From positions 1-44,232 of the forward strand of contig CAIOFO010000057.1 in the NCBI GenBank assembly GCA_903857685.1: a stretch of DNA of 44,232 nucleotides. Direction: 5' to 3'. The position numbers and the translations under genes were made by a program. The notes under the pieces were generated by a model. The model did no database searches. It saw only the letters and a list, made by a program, of their open reading frames with translations, and was not told the origin of the DNA. Positions within the stretch are counted from its first letter, which is position 1; every line of letters starts with the position of its first letter. This stretch comes from an uncultured Alphaproteobacteria bacterium. Lineage in GTDB: Bacteria > Pseudomonadota > Alphaproteobacteria > Micropepsales > Micropepsaceae. This document shows, in pieces, positions 9,886-18,476 of the stretch.

Positions 9886-10240
9886 AGCCCGCAAGATCGC
9901 GCTCTCCATCGCGGGCACGTCCGAGGGACCCTATTTCGGCAAGCCGGCGATTTTCCTGGGCGAGGAATATCTCTGCCGCGTGCACGACAAGGAAGCGGCT
10001 ATGGTGCTGCGCAGCGGCTCGATGGAAATGCGCGAGGTCATGCTGGAAGCAGAGCCGAAGCTTTTCTACATCACCGATCATTATAAGAGTTTTCCAGTGA
10101 TCCTGGCGCGGCTTTCGGCGCTGGACAAAGAGACCCTGAAGGATTTGCTCGCCGCCCGCATGCTGCGGATCGCGCAAAAGGGCGCGAAAAAGCAAAGGCG
10201 CGCCGTAAAGAAGGCCGTGAAGAAAAAGAAGAAGGGCTAG
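9866..10240 (+). CDS. MmcQ/YjbR-like protein with lysine-rich tail
   Basis: A 124-residue protein of the YjbR/MmcQ double-wing type: start MALTKAEARKIALSIAGTSE, then KPAIFLGEEYLCRV and FYITDHYKSFPVILARL. These proteins have a fold resembling DNA-binding domains, but their role is not settled. The last 20 residues are strongly basic (KKAVKKKKKG), which could add nucleic-acid binding. ATG 9866 is chosen because AAGGAAG precedes it; the GTG at 9845 lies in the repeat. The stop overlaps the convergent regA stop by 4 bp. Confidence 0.75.
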   Translation: MALTKAEARKIALSIAGTSEGPYFGKPAIFLGEEYLCRVHDKEAAMVLRSGSMEMREVMLEAEPKLFYITDHYKSFPVILARLSALDKETLKDLLAARMLRIAQKGAKKQRRAVKKAVKKKKKG

Positions 10241-10767
10241 CGCGGCGAGCGCTTGGCCAGGATGCGCTGAAGCGTGCGGCGATGCATGTTCAGGCGGCGC
10301 GCGGTTTCCGAAACATTATGGCCGCACAATTCATAGACGCGCTGGATATGTTCCCAGCGCACCCGGTCGGCAGACATGGGATTTTCCGGCGGCTTGGGCT
10401 TGGAGCCCGGTATCGCCATCAGGGCGGCGAGAATATCGTCGGCGTCGGCCGGCTTGGGCAGATAGTCAATCGCGCCATATTTCACGGCCGCCACCGCGGT
10501 GGCGATATTGCCGAAACCGGTCAGCACCACGACCCGGCTCTCGGGCCGGATGGTGTGCAGCGTCTCGACCACATCCAGGCCGTTGCCGTCATCCAGCTTG
10601 AGGTCCACCACGGCATAGGCGGGCGGGGCTTCCTTGGCCTTGGCCTTGCCCTCGGCCACCGATTCCGCGATCGCCACTGTAAAACCGCGTGTTTCCATGG
10701 CACGAGCAAGCCGCTCACGCAGGGGCCGGTCATCTTCGACGATCAGGAGGGTCTTTTCTTCAGACAT
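10237..10767 (-). CDS. regA: Redox response regulator, ActR/RegA/PrrA family
   Basis: This is the DNA-binding partner of the ActS/RegB kinase encoded upstream and controls redox-responsive genes. The receiver domain has the acidic pair in IVEDD, the phosphoacceptor Asp55 in VVDLKLDDGNG, the TG pair in VVLTGFG and the Lys of YLPKP. After a Pro-rich hinge comes a Fis-type helix-turn-helix (NVSETARRLNMHRRTLQRIL). I place the start at ATG 10767 (MSEEKT); ATGs at 10782 and 10791 are also in frame and none has a clear Shine-Dalgarno. Eight G's (10771-10778) lie just upstream. Confidence 0.9.
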   Translation of the reverse strand: MSEEKTLLIVEDDRPLRERLARAMETRGFTVAIAESVAEGKAKAKEAPPAYAVVDLKLDDGNGLDVVETLHTIRPESRVVVLTGFGNIATAVAAVKYGAIDYLPKPADADDILAALMAIPGSKPKPPENPMSADRVRWEHIQRVYELCGHNVSETARRLNMHRRTLQRILAKRSPR

Positions 10768-10826
10768 GACGGGGGGGGACATAGTACCCATGGCGGGGCC
10801 GCGTCAATCAGTCTCTATATGCCTCT

Positions 10827-12227
10827 CTAATCGGGCGTCGTGGCGGGGGGCTGGGCGCCGTCTATCACGCCCCGCGGCCACACAATCGAGACGCGCGCTC
10901 CCCCTCCAGGGGGGTTGACCGCCTTAACCACGCCGCCGGTCTGTTCCAGCAGGACCTTGGCGATAAAGAAGCCAAGGCCCATGCCCTCATGTTCGTCCAG
11001 CGAGCCGCGCGGGCCCATCTCGGTTTCGCCCAGGGCGTGATGCCCCGGCCGCGAGGTGACATAGGGCTCGCCGATGCGCTCATAGATTTCCGGCGCAAAG
11101 CCGGGGCCGTCATCCTCGATCACCACCGACAGGCGGGCTGCTTCCCATTGTGCGGCGATGTTGACCTTGCTGCTGGCGAAATCGGCGGCATTTTCAATGA
11201 TGTTGCCGAGCCCGTGCAGAAGCTCGGGGGCGCGCCAGACTTGCGGTTCGGGAAGGCCGGGCGACTCGCCGGCATCGGCGGCGGAGACCGCAATCTCAAT
11301 GCCATCGCCGCGATAGGCGCTGGCGATATCGTCGAGCAGCGCGCCCAGCGGCAGGCGCTGGGTGGCGCCCAGCATGCCTTCTTCCGGATTGGCGAGCCGC
11401 GCGATGATGGCGCGGCAGCGTTCGGCCTGGGCGCGCAGCAGGCGGACATCCTCGATCTCGGGGGAATTTTCCTTCATGCCGCGTTCCAGTTCGCGCGCCA
11501 CCACCGCGATGGTGCCCAGCGGCGTGCCCAGCTCATGCGCCGCGGCGGTCGCCAGCGCGCCGATGGAGGCCAGGCGATGTTCGCGCGACAGCGCCAGCTG
11601 GGTGGCGGCAAGACCCGCCGACATGCGGGTGCTTTCCGAAGCAATGCGCCAGGCATAGACGGAGGTAAAGCCGATGCCCAGGATCAGCGCCGCCCAGATG
11701 CCGGCCTGATAAAGCTGCGGCAGCAGCAGCGGTTCACCCGGCGGCCAGGGCAGCGGCCGATGCACCATGCCGATGATCGAAACCGAGATGAAGGCGATAA
11801 AGGCCAGGATCAGTGTGTTGCCTAGATTGAGCGTCGCCGCCGCGATCACCACCGGCGCCACGAACATCAGGGCGAAGGGATTGGCGATGCCGCCGGTGAA
11901 ATAGAGCAGCGCCGCGAGCTGCACCACGTCGAAGGCGAGATAGAGCGTGGCTTCGCGGTTGGCGAGACGGTGGCTGGCCGGATAGCGCACCGCCAGCACC
12001 ACATTCAGCACGATGCTGGCGGCGATGGCCGCCACGCAGTAGCTGAGCGGCAGGGGATAGCCGAGCGCGAAATAGACCAGGAACAGCGCCGCCGACTGGC
12101 CGGCGATCGCGAGCCAGCGCAGGTTCGACAGGGTGCGCAGCCGCACCCGCCCCCGCTCGACCCCGATGGGGGACGGAAAATACACCCGCGGTCTTGCCGA
12201 TTTTGCGCGTTCCCTTGCCGCCGCCAC
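10827..12227 (-). CDS. regB: Redox sensor histidine kinase, ActS/RegB/PrrB family
   Basis: This membrane sensor phosphorylates RegA under reducing conditions. It has about six transmembrane helices, with the quinone-site motif GGIANPF in the membrane part, then the H-box AAAHELGTPLGTI. A Cys in RAQAERCRAII lies exactly 40 residues after the H-box His, the spacing between His225 and the redox Cys265 of Rhodobacter RegB. N-, G1- and G2-type boxes follow (ENAADF, DDGPGF, GMGLGF). The frame is open far upstream; GTG 12227 with AAGGAA upstream gives 466 residues, normal length, and clears the divergent sco1 start. Confidence 0.9.
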   Translation of the reverse strand: MAAARERAKSARPRVYFPSPIGVERGRVRLRTLSNLRWLAIAGQSAALFLVYFALGYPLPLSYCVAAIAASIVLNVVLAVRYPASHRLANREATLYLAFDVVQLAALLYFTGGIANPFALMFVAPVVIAAATLNLGNTLILAFIAFISVSIIGMVHRPLPWPPGEPLLLPQLYQAGIWAALILGIGFTSVYAWRIASESTRMSAGLAATQLALSREHRLASIGALATAAAHELGTPLGTIAVVARELERGMKENSPEIEDVRLLRAQAERCRAIIARLANPEEGMLGATQRLPLGALLDDIASAYRGDGIEIAVSAADAGESPGLPEPQVWRAPELLHGLGNIIENAADFASSKVNIAAQWEAARLSVVIEDDGPGFAPEIYERIGEPYVTSRPGHHALGETEMGPRGSLDEHEGMGLGFFIAKVLLEQTGGVVKAVNPPGGGARVSIVWPRGVIDGAQPPATTPD

Positions 12228-12273
12228 CTGGGGCACTTCCTTCTTTGTGCGGCGGACATTAGAACATGGCTCC

Positions 12274-12885
12274 ATGTTCAAGACCAAGGAAGCTTTGATC
12301 CCATATCTGCTGCTGGTCGCCGCGATGGCGGGCGGCCTGATCTGGCATGAGAGCGAAAACGTCCCCGGCCTGGGCCGCACCGTCACCAGCGGCAAGGTCG
12401 AAGTCGGCGGCCCGTTCACCCTCACCGACCAGGACGGCAAAACGCGTTCCAGCGGCGATTTCCGCGGCAAGTACCAGCTCATTTATTTCGGCTACAGCTA
12501 CTGTCCCGATGTCTGCCCCACCACTTTGGGCGTGATTTCACAGGCCCTGGACCAGATGGGCGCGGATGGACGCCGCATCGTTCCCCTCTTCATCACCATT
12601 GATCCGGAGCGCGATACGCCGGCGATCCTGAAGCAATATATGTCCGCCTTCGGTCCGCGCTTTGTCGGCTTTACCGGCAGCGTCAGCCAGATCACGGCGG
12701 TGGAAAAGGAATACCGCGTCTATGCCAAGAAGCAGCCGCTGGACAAGAACAATCCCAAGGGCGGTTACGGCTTGGACCATTCCAGCGTTATCTATCTGAT
12801 GGGGCCGGACGGGCGGCTGGTCACATTCTATGACGAGCTGATTGCGCCCGATGCGCTGGCGAAAGATTTAAAGGCAAAAATCTAG
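12274..12885 (+). CDS. SCO1/SenC copper chaperone for cytochrome oxidase
   Basis: SCO proteins deliver copper to the CuA site of cytochrome c oxidase and have a thioredoxin fold. The 203-residue protein has an N-terminal membrane anchor (residues 8-23), the CPDVC motif (Cys77 and Cys81) and the downstream copper ligand His in GLDHSS. It is divergent from regB with a short gap, recalling the regB/senC/regA cluster of Rhodobacter, where SenC is linked to redox signalling. Its stop overlaps the convergent folD stop by 4 bp. Confidence 0.93.
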   Translation: MFKTKEALIPYLLLVAAMAGGLIWHESENVPGLGRTVTSGKVEVGGPFTLTDQDGKTRSSGDFRGKYQLIYFGYSYCPDVCPTTLGVISQALDQMGADGRRIVPLFITIDPERDTPAILKQYMSAFGPRFVGFTGSVSQITAVEKEYRVYAKKQPLDKNNPKGGYGLDHSSVIYLMGPDGRLVTFYDELIAPDALAKDLKAKI

Positions 12886-13766
12886 AACGCCGGGACCGGC
12901 AGGCCGTTCTGATGACTGGCGGCAATCAGGGTATTTTGCATCAGGCAGACAATCGTCATGGCGCCGACGCCGCCCGGCACTGGCGTGATGGCGCCCGCCA
13001 CCTCTTTCGCCGCGCCAAAATCCACATCGCCGACCAGCCTGGTTTTGCCGTCACCAGCATCGACCCTATTGATGCCGACATCGATCACCACCGCGCCCGG
13101 CTTGATCCAGTCCGCCTTGACCATTTCCGGCTTGCCAATGGCCGCCACCAGGATATCGGCGCGACGCGCGATGGCGGGCAGATCGCGGGAACGCGAATGG
13201 GCCATGGTGACGGTGGCGTTGGCGGCCAGCAGCAATTGCGCCGCCGGCTTGCCGAACAGCAGCGAGCGGCCGATCACCAGCACATCCTTGCCGGCGATGT
13301 CGCCGACATATTCCTTGAGCAGCAGCATGACGCCCGCCGGCGTGCAGGACACCAGGTGCGCCCGCCCCGAGAGCAGCAGCCCGGCATTGGTGGGGGTGAG
13401 GGCGTCCACATCCTTGGCGGGATCGAGCGTGTCGAGCACCGAAGTCTCGTCCAGGCCTTTTGGCAAGGGCAGCTGGACAAGAATTCCGTGTACGGATTTA
13501 TCGGCGTTGAGGTCGCGCACTTTCGCCAGCAAAGTCTGCTGGCTGGTGTCCGCCGGCAGCGCGATATGCACCGACTTGAAGCCCAGACCTTCGGCGGTCT
13601 TGCCCTTGTTGCGGACATAGACTTCGGAGGCCGGATCGTTTCCCACCAGCACGGTGGCAAGTCCCGGCACAAGTCCGTGCGCGGCTTTGAGGCGGGCGGC
13701 CTCGGCGGCAATCTTCTCGCGCAGCTTGGCGGCGCTGGCCTTGCCGTCAATGAGGATGGCGGTCAT
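12882..13766 (-). CDS. folD: Bifunctional methylenetetrahydrofolate dehydrogenase/cyclohydrolase FolD
   Basis: FolD interconverts 5,10-methylene-THF and 10-formyl-THF with NADP. The 294-residue protein has YVRNKGKT (with the catalytic Lys region), GILVQLPLPKG, DVDALTPTNAG, VLVIGRSLLFGKPAA (usual GRSxxVGKP) and the C-terminal TPVPGGVGAMT. It follows yggT after 3 bp, so the two form an operon. Confidence 0.96.
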   Translation of the reverse strand: MTAILIDGKASAAKLREKIAAEAARLKAAHGLVPGLATVLVGNDPASEVYVRNKGKTAEGLGFKSVHIALPADTSQQTLLAKVRDLNADKSVHGILVQLPLPKGLDETSVLDTLDPAKDVDALTPTNAGLLLSGRAHLVSCTPAGVMLLLKEYVGDIAGKDVLVIGRSLLFGKPAAQLLLAANATVTMAHSRSRDLPAIARRADILVAAIGKPEMVKADWIKPGAVVIDVGINRVDAGDGKTRLVGDVDFGAAKEVAGAITPVPGGVGAMTIVCLMQNTLIAASHQNGLPVPAF

Positions 13767-13769
13767 GGC

Positions 13770-14063
13770 TCAGAGGGTACCGCGGAACGAAGCCCAGGTG
13801 ATGCAATATTGCAGGAACCAGATACCCACGAACACCACGATGGGCGAAAAATCGAGCCCGGAGATCGGCGGAATGACTTTGCGCACCTGGCGGAACACCG
13901 GCTCGGTCAGGGCGAACAGGATGCGCAGCAGCGTGCGGACGAAATTGTTATGCACATTGATGACGTTGAAGGCCGTCAGCCAGCTCACAATCACCGCCGC
14001 GATCACCACCCATTTGTAGATTTCCAGGATTTCGATGAGCAGGGCGGCGATGGGGTTCAGCAT
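13770..14063 (-). CDS. YggT family membrane protein
   Basis: A 97-residue protein with two hydrophobic helices (about residues 7-30 and 70-90) and the family motif FALTEPVFRQVRKVIPPISG followed by LDFSPIVV. YggT proteins are inner-membrane proteins linked in other bacteria to osmotic stress or cell-division functions. ATG 14063 is chosen; the open frame runs further upstream from a TTG with no conserved residues. Confidence 0.9.
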   Translation of the reverse strand: MLNPIAALLIEILEIYKWVVIAAVIVSWLTAFNVINVHNNFVRTLLRILFALTEPVFRQVRKVIPPISGLDFSPIVVFVGIWFLQYCITWASFRGTL

Positions 14064-14175
14064 GGGAAACTTGTAGCCAGCCAGCCCCGCCCCCGGCAAG
14101 CGGCGGCTTGACCTGTGGGGGCGGTATTCCTAAAACCCACGCCCTGCCCGGGGTTTTGCCCGGCAGGATCGGTTC

Positions 14176-14251
14176 GGGGCTGTAGCTCAGTTGGGAGAGC
14201 GCCTCGTTCGCAATGAGGAGGCCAGCGGTTCGATTCCGCTCAGCTCCACCA
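14176..14251 (+). tRNA. tRNA-Ala (anticodon CGC)
   Basis: A full cloverleaf: acceptor GGGGCTG pairs with CAGCTCC (one G-T), a D-arm, and an anticodon stem CCTCG/TGAGG around loop TTCGCAA. This gives anticodon CGC, which reads GCG. The T-arm GCGGTTCGATTCCGC follows and CCA is encoded. It stands alone between yggT and a plus-strand gene. Confidence 0.95.
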
Positions 14252-14395
14252 TCCTTCCCGGATGGGCACCCGAACCGAACTATTTCTGATACGAGCCCCG
14301 GCCTTCGCAGACCGTTCGGCCTGGAAAGGCCGCCGGATCGCTGCTTTTCGCCCAAATTAAAATTTGATTTACCAATCCGGGTCTTAGCTGTGCGG

Positions 14396-14827
14396 ATGAG
14401 ACCACTGCCCCGCTTATGCCTCGGCCTGGCCGCCCTGCTGATGGCGGCAGCGCCTGCCCTGGCGGATGACGCCGCAGGCGGCAAGAAGCCGGAACACAAG
14501 ATCACCCAGTCCGAAAGCTACCTGTCGGTGGAACCCTTCTACACCACCATCGTCACCGACAATCATGCCGGCGGCATGCTGATGGTCGGAATCGGCCTGG
14601 ATGTTCCCGGCGCCGCGTTGCGGGACGAAGTCACGCGATCCCTGCCGGTGCTCAGGGATGCCTATCTGCGCAGCCTGATGGCTTTTACCGCCAGCGCCGT
14701 TCGCACCGATGCCCAGCCCGATGTGGCGGCCATTGCCGACCGGCTGCAAGGCGTGACCGACCGCGCCCTGAAGAAAAAAGGCGCGCGGGTGCTGCTGGCA
14801 CAGGTTGCGCTGAGGGTAACGCGCTAG
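14396..14827 (+). CDS. Secreted FliL-like protein
   Basis: A 143-residue protein with a signal peptide (hydrophobic LCLGLAALLMAAAPALA, cleavage probably after ALA). The rest resembles the FliL-like 'Tat pathway signal' proteins of alphaproteobacteria: YLSVEPFYTTIV, a VGIGLDVP strand, RSLPVLRDAYL, and the C-terminal GARVLLAQVALRV. No flagellar genes are nearby, so a flagellar role is not implied. A near copy of its last 12 codons recurs downstream after a palindromic repeat. Confidence 0.65.
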   Translation: MRPLPRLCLGLAALLMAAAPALADDAAGGKKPEHKITQSESYLSVEPFYTTIVTDNHAGGMLMVGIGLDVPGAALRDEVTRSLPVLRDAYLRSLMAFTASAVRTDAQPDVAAIADRLQGVTDRALKKKGARVLLAQVALRVTR

Positions 14828-14833
14828 TTTTTG

Positions 14834-14876
14834 TTGGTCGCACGGCCGACGGAAAACCACGAGGCCGCACTTTTCC
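14834..14876 (+). repeat. Dispersed palindromic repeat, copy 2
   Basis: These 43 bp match the complement of 9811-9854 almost exactly. This copy is non-coding and lies 7 bp after the stop of the FliL-like gene, directly between that gene's 3' end and a second version of the same 3' end. Confidence 0.7.
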
Positions 14877-14883
14877 CGGCCGA

Positions 14884-14920
14884 TGCTCCTGGCGCAGGTT
14901 GCGCTGCGGGTAACCCGCTA
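14884..14920 (+). pseudogene. Second copy of the 3' end of the FliL-like gene
   Basis: These 37 bp match 14790-14826 at 33 positions. Both encode the same peptide, LLAQVALRVTR, followed by a stop (TAG in the first, TAA here). All four differences are synonymous. This fragment has no upstream gene of its own; between the copies is the palindromic repeat. Confidence 0.7.
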
Positions 14921-14997
14921 AAGAAATCTGAGGCCCGGCGCGGACGTTTCTGCCCGGCGCCAAGCGATGTAGTCTCGCCCCCGGCACGAATCGCCGG

Positions 14998-17121
14998 ATG
15001 GCCATGAGTTTCGTAAAACCGATCACCGGACTGATGCCGCCGCTGCTGCTGCTGGGCCTGTCAGCGGCAACCCTGTTGTTCGACCCGTTCGGCGCCGCCA
15101 CATCGGTGCGCGGCACCCTGTTCGACTTTTATGAAAACCACACGCCGCATGCCGCGCCGGTGGATGCGCCCGGCCGTGTGGCGCTGATCACGCTGGATTC
15201 CGGCAGCCTGGCCCATTATGGCCGCTGGCCCTGGACCAATCAGGGTCTTTCGGATCTGACCCGCGCCGTCGCCCTGACCGGCGCGGGAGCGATTGTCTTT
15301 ACCAGCCCGCTCGACCGGCCGGAGAACGGCAGCTTTCCAGCGCCGCTGCAATCGCTCCCGGCGGTGGTGCCGATCTTGCTGGGTGTGGGGGGCCTCACGC
15401 CGCAGCCCAGCACGCATTTTGAATATCGCGGCAGCAAGAATCCCTTCGCGGCTGCGCCCGGCTTCAGCAGCGGCGCCGGTCCCTTGCAGGCCGTTGCGGT
15501 CGCCGCCAAGGGCATGGGCGCGCCCAATCTGATTGCGGACCGGGACGGGGTGGTCAGGCGCATGCCGCTGCTGTTCCGGCTGAACACCGAACTGGTCCCC
15601 TCGCTGGCCGCGGAAGGCGCAAGGCTGGCGGCGGGCGAAAAGTTCCTGACCTTCACGACCGACCAGGGCGATCTGTTTGCCGTGCATTGGGGCGTCACCG
15701 GAATAGCAAGCCTGCAAAGCAATGGCCATGTCATTCCCACCGATAGCGATGGCGGTTTCTGGATCGATTATTCCGCGCCACCCGAACAGATTTCCGCAGC
15801 AGCCCTGCTGTCGCAGGAGTTGGGACCGGAAGCGCTGAAAAACAAGATCCTGGTGCTGGACACGCCCGGCGACATGGTCGCAACCCCGGGCGGGCCGGCA
15901 ACGCGCGGCGCGGTGATCGCGCAAGGCATGGCCGATCTGATTGCCGGCACATCGCTGGCGCGGCCCAGCTTCGCCCTTGTCGCCGAATTGTGGGGCCTGA
16001 TCCTGGCGGGCGGCGGCGCCATTCTGCTGATGGCAAGATTTCGCACCCACTGGGCGGCATTGTTCGTGGCCGTCACGGTGGCTGCGGCCTTTTATGCCTC
16101 ATGGTTTGCCTATGCGCGCGCCCGCCTGCTGATGGATGCCGCCACACCCGATATCGCGCTGGTCATGATTTTCACGTCGGGCGCGCTGATGCGGCTGAAC
16201 GAGATCCGGGCGGCGCGGACGGGCCTGCGTCTGGCCTTTTCGGATTCCCTGCCCAGCGCCAGCATCGAGAAAATCGCCCACACGCCGGCGCTGCTTTCCA
16301 TCGAGGGCGAGACGCGCACCATCACCTATCTGGTCTGCGGCGTGCGCGGGCTGGCCGAGATGGCGGCGTCGCTACGCGACAATCCCAAGGCCTTCACCCA
16401 GATCATGCAGCAGATGATGACGCCGCTGATGGACCAGGCCCTGGCGCATGGCGGCACCATAGACCGGCTGACCGCCGACGGATTCGCCGCCTTCTGGAAC
16501 GCGCCGCTGGATGATGCCGACCATGCTCTGCATGCCTGCGAGGCCGCCAGCGGCATGTCGATGATGGCATCGCGCATCAGCGAGCAGATCGCGCTGGAAC
16601 GCGGGCTGACCGGCATGCCGCCACTGGAGATCGGCGTCGGCGTGGCGAGCGGCCCGGTGATCGCGGGCGGCTTCGGCGGCGCGGGACGAATGGGTTATAG
16701 CGTCAATGGCGGCGTGGTGCAGCTGGCGGGACAGATCCAGGCGCTGTCGCCGCAATACGGCCCGGCGGTGATTGTCGCCGAGAATACGCTGGCGGCCGCC
16801 AGCCGCGGCTTTGCCTTCCTGGAAGTGGATTATATCGCCACCGGCGCCGAGGATGCGCCGGTGCGGCTCTATGCGCTGCTGGGCAATCCGGTGATCCGCG
16901 CCTCGCCGAAATTCCGCGCCCTGATCGCCTTTCACGAACACATTTTCGCTTCCCTGCATCACCAGCAATGGGCCAAGGCGCGCGCCCTGATCGCGCAATG
17001 CCGCAAATTGTCGGGCGCCAGCCAGAAGCTTTACGACTTGCACCTGACGCGCATCGGCTATTTTGAATCGAACCCGCCCGGTCCTGACTGGGACGGCGCG
17101 TTCAGGCCGATTCTGAAATAG
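14998..17121 (+). CDS. CHASE2-domain membrane protein with a degenerate adenylate/guanylate cyclase domain
   Basis: A 707-residue protein: one N-terminal TM helix (residues 10-28), an extracytoplasmic CHASE2 sensor domain (about 35-320; VALITLDSGSLAHYGRWPW is typical), about three TM helices (325-400), then a class III nucleotide cyclase domain (about 440-640). Key catalytic residues are missing. The first metal Asp is Gly448 (CGVRG), and the Asn and Arg of the usual VNLAAR motif are Gln575 and Gln579. The second metal Asp is present (Asp494). It is probably a non-catalytic sensor or nucleotide-binding protein. ATG 15004 is an alternative start. Confidence 0.88.
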   Translation: MAMSFVKPITGLMPPLLLLGLSAATLLFDPFGAATSVRGTLFDFYENHTPHAAPVDAPGRVALITLDSGSLAHYGRWPWTNQGLSDLTRAVALTGAGAIVFTSPLDRPENGSFPAPLQSLPAVVPILLGVGGLTPQPSTHFEYRGSKNPFAAAPGFSSGAGPLQAVAVAAKGMGAPNLIADRDGVVRRMPLLFRLNTELVPSLAAEGARLAAGEKFLTFTTDQGDLFAVHWGVTGIASLQSNGHVIPTDSDGGFWIDYSAPPEQISAAALLSQELGPEALKNKILVLDTPGDMVATPGGPATRGAVIAQGMADLIAGTSLARPSFALVAELWGLILAGGGAILLMARFRTHWAALFVAVTVAAAFYASWFAYARARLLMDAATPDIALVMIFTSGALMRLNEIRAARTGLRLAFSDSLPSASIEKIAHTPALLSIEGETRTITYLVCGVRGLAEMAASLRDNPKAFTQIMQQMMTPLMDQALAHGGTIDRLTADGFAAFWNAPLDDADHALHACEAASGMSMMASRISEQIALERGLTGMPPLEIGVGVASGPVIAGGFGGAGRMGYSVNGGVVQLAGQIQALSPQYGPAVIVAENTLAAASRGFAFLEVDYIATGAEDAPVRLYALLGNPVIRASPKFRALIAFHEHIFASLHHQQWAKARALIAQCRKLSGASQKLYDLHLTRIGYFESNPPGPDWDGAFRPILK

Positions 17122-17893
17122 GCGCCGAGCCGTAAAAGGCATGCGGCGCGCCGGTCAGCGCCGCCCACATCTGGTCACCCCATGAAAAATGCCACCATTC
17201 ATCGGGATGGCCGGCGAACCCTTCCTCCACCATCAGCCAGTGCAGCAGGCGGCGATTGGCGCAGGCTTCCTGGTCGGAGAAGGAAAAATTCTCCGGCCCG
17301 AGATTTTCAAAGCGCTCGCGGTTCGCCATGGCGGTGACGTCATCAAACAGCGAGCCCATCCACAGGGCTTCGCCGTCTTTCCAGCGCAGCGTCAGGTCCA
17401 CCGCCCCGCCGGTGGCGTGGGGCGCGGGAGAATTTTCGTCGCTGGAAGGCGCCGACCAATAGCGTTCCACTTCCTCGGTCAGGGCCGCGCCGGAGAGGCT
17501 GGGATTGCGGCGCAGGAGCTCGCGCGGCACCCAGACATCGTGAAAGAAGGCCTGCACCGCGCGGGGGCGCCAGGCGTCGAACACAAACAGCTCCAGCCCG
17601 GCCTGCGCCAGCCGCGCATTCACGCGCGACAGCTTTTCGGCCAGGCTGGCACGCAGCAGCAGTTTTTCGGTGGCGCCTTCCACCCGCTGCCAGTAAGGCG
17701 GATTTTTTTCGCTGGCGTAGAAATTCTCGCCCTTCAGGCCGTGATCGCGCGCTTCGACCATGGCTTCGCCGAACAAGGCATTGTCGCGCCGGATCGGGAT
17801 GCGGGTGCGGAAGCCCTGGCGCGCGGCGCGGGCGGTCTGTTGCTGCCCGATGGGGCGGCGGCGCAAATCCTCAAGATTTTTAAATGCGGTCAT
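17102..17893 (-). CDS. ddpX: D-Ala-D-Ala dipeptidase (VanX/DdpX family)
   Basis: A zinc dipeptidase of the M15D family that hydrolyses D-alanyl-D-alanine. The zinc ligands and the catalytic residue are visible in PHATGGAVDLTL (S/P-x-H-x(6)-D) and DEWWHFSWG (Glu and His). FDAWRP, a family motif, lies upstream. The start ATG at 17893 (MTAFKN) gives 263 residues; a longer frame reaches 17944 but would collide with the divergent gene. The 3' end overlaps the convergent CHASE2 gene by 20 bp. No vancomycin-resistance genes are nearby; peptidoglycan recycling is the likely role. Confidence 0.9.
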   Translation of the reverse strand: MTAFKNLEDLRRRPIGQQQTARAARQGFRTRIPIRRDNALFGEAMVEARDHGLKGENFYASEKNPPYWQRVEGATEKLLLRASLAEKLSRVNARLAQAGLELFVFDAWRPRAVQAFFHDVWVPRELLRRNPSLSGAALTEEVERYWSAPSSDENSPAPHATGGAVDLTLRWKDGEALWMGSLFDDVTAMANRERFENLGPENFSFSDQEACANRRLLHWLMVEEGFAGHPDEWWHFSWGDQMWAALTGAPHAFYGSAPISESA

Positions 17894-17927
17894 GGCGGCT
17901 TTCTGATTCCCCGCTAGAATAACGGTC

Positions 17928-18443
17928 ATGGATGCCAACGCCAATTTCGCCGGGGGCTATCGCCAGGGGCGGCGGGACTTCATCGCCGCCTGCGAGAAAG
18001 CCGGCGCCGACGCCATCAGCCGCGTCCATCCCGCCATGGGGCCGGACGGCAAGCCGCTATTTTGCGACAGCGCCGCCTTCGGGCCGCGCGGCGCGGGCCG
18101 GGCGCTGCTGCTGATCGCCGGGCCGGACGGCGTGGTCACGGCGATGCTGGCGCGGGGAATTGTTCTGCCCAAGACGGTGGGGCTTGTGGTGGTGAACGCC
18201 CTTGATCCCCATGCCCGTGCCTGGGGCGGGCCCGGCAACCCCCCGGATTGGCCGCGCAAGACCCTGGCCGCCATCGCCGCCGAGGATCTGGCGCACTGCC
18301 GGGAACTGGTGGCGCTGGACATGGATGGCAGCGGCGACAAGGCGGTGCTGGCGGCGGCCCTGCCCAAGGCGGCCATCCTTTTTCGCAGCGTGGCGGCGGC
18401 GGATGCGCAAACGCTCATCCTGGCGGCGATTGCCGCGCTTTAG
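17928..18443 (+). CDS. Short DUF2817-like protein
   Basis: 171 residues. The N-terminal part ([20 protein letters not shown], then [20 protein letters not shown]) matches the start of DUF2817 proteins, which resemble M14 zinc carboxypeptidases. The usual HGVEG segment that carries zinc ligands is replaced by [11 protein letters not shown], and the protein is about half the family length. It is probably catalytically dead or a divergent subfamily. Divergent from ddpX with 34 bp between. Confidence 0.6.
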   Translation: MDANANFAGGYRQGRRDFIAACEKAGADAISRVHPAMGPDGKPLFCDSAAFGPRGAGRALLLIAGPDGVVTAMLARGIVLPKTVGLVVVNALDPHARAWGGPGNPPDWPRKTLAAIAAEDLAHCRELVALDMDGSGDKAVLAAALPKAAILFRSVAAADAQTLILAAIAAL

Positions 18444-18476
18444 GTTTTTCCGGGCTTGGGCTATAGCTCCGCTCAG

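Noticed and set aside
14249-14266. Terminator after tRNA-Ala
   Set aside because: A CCATCC/GGATGG hairpin exists but no T-run follows, so the evidence is too weak.
17102-17893. Vancomycin resistance cluster
   Set aside because: Only a VanX-type dipeptidase is present; no VanH, VanA-type ligase or VanRS neighbours.
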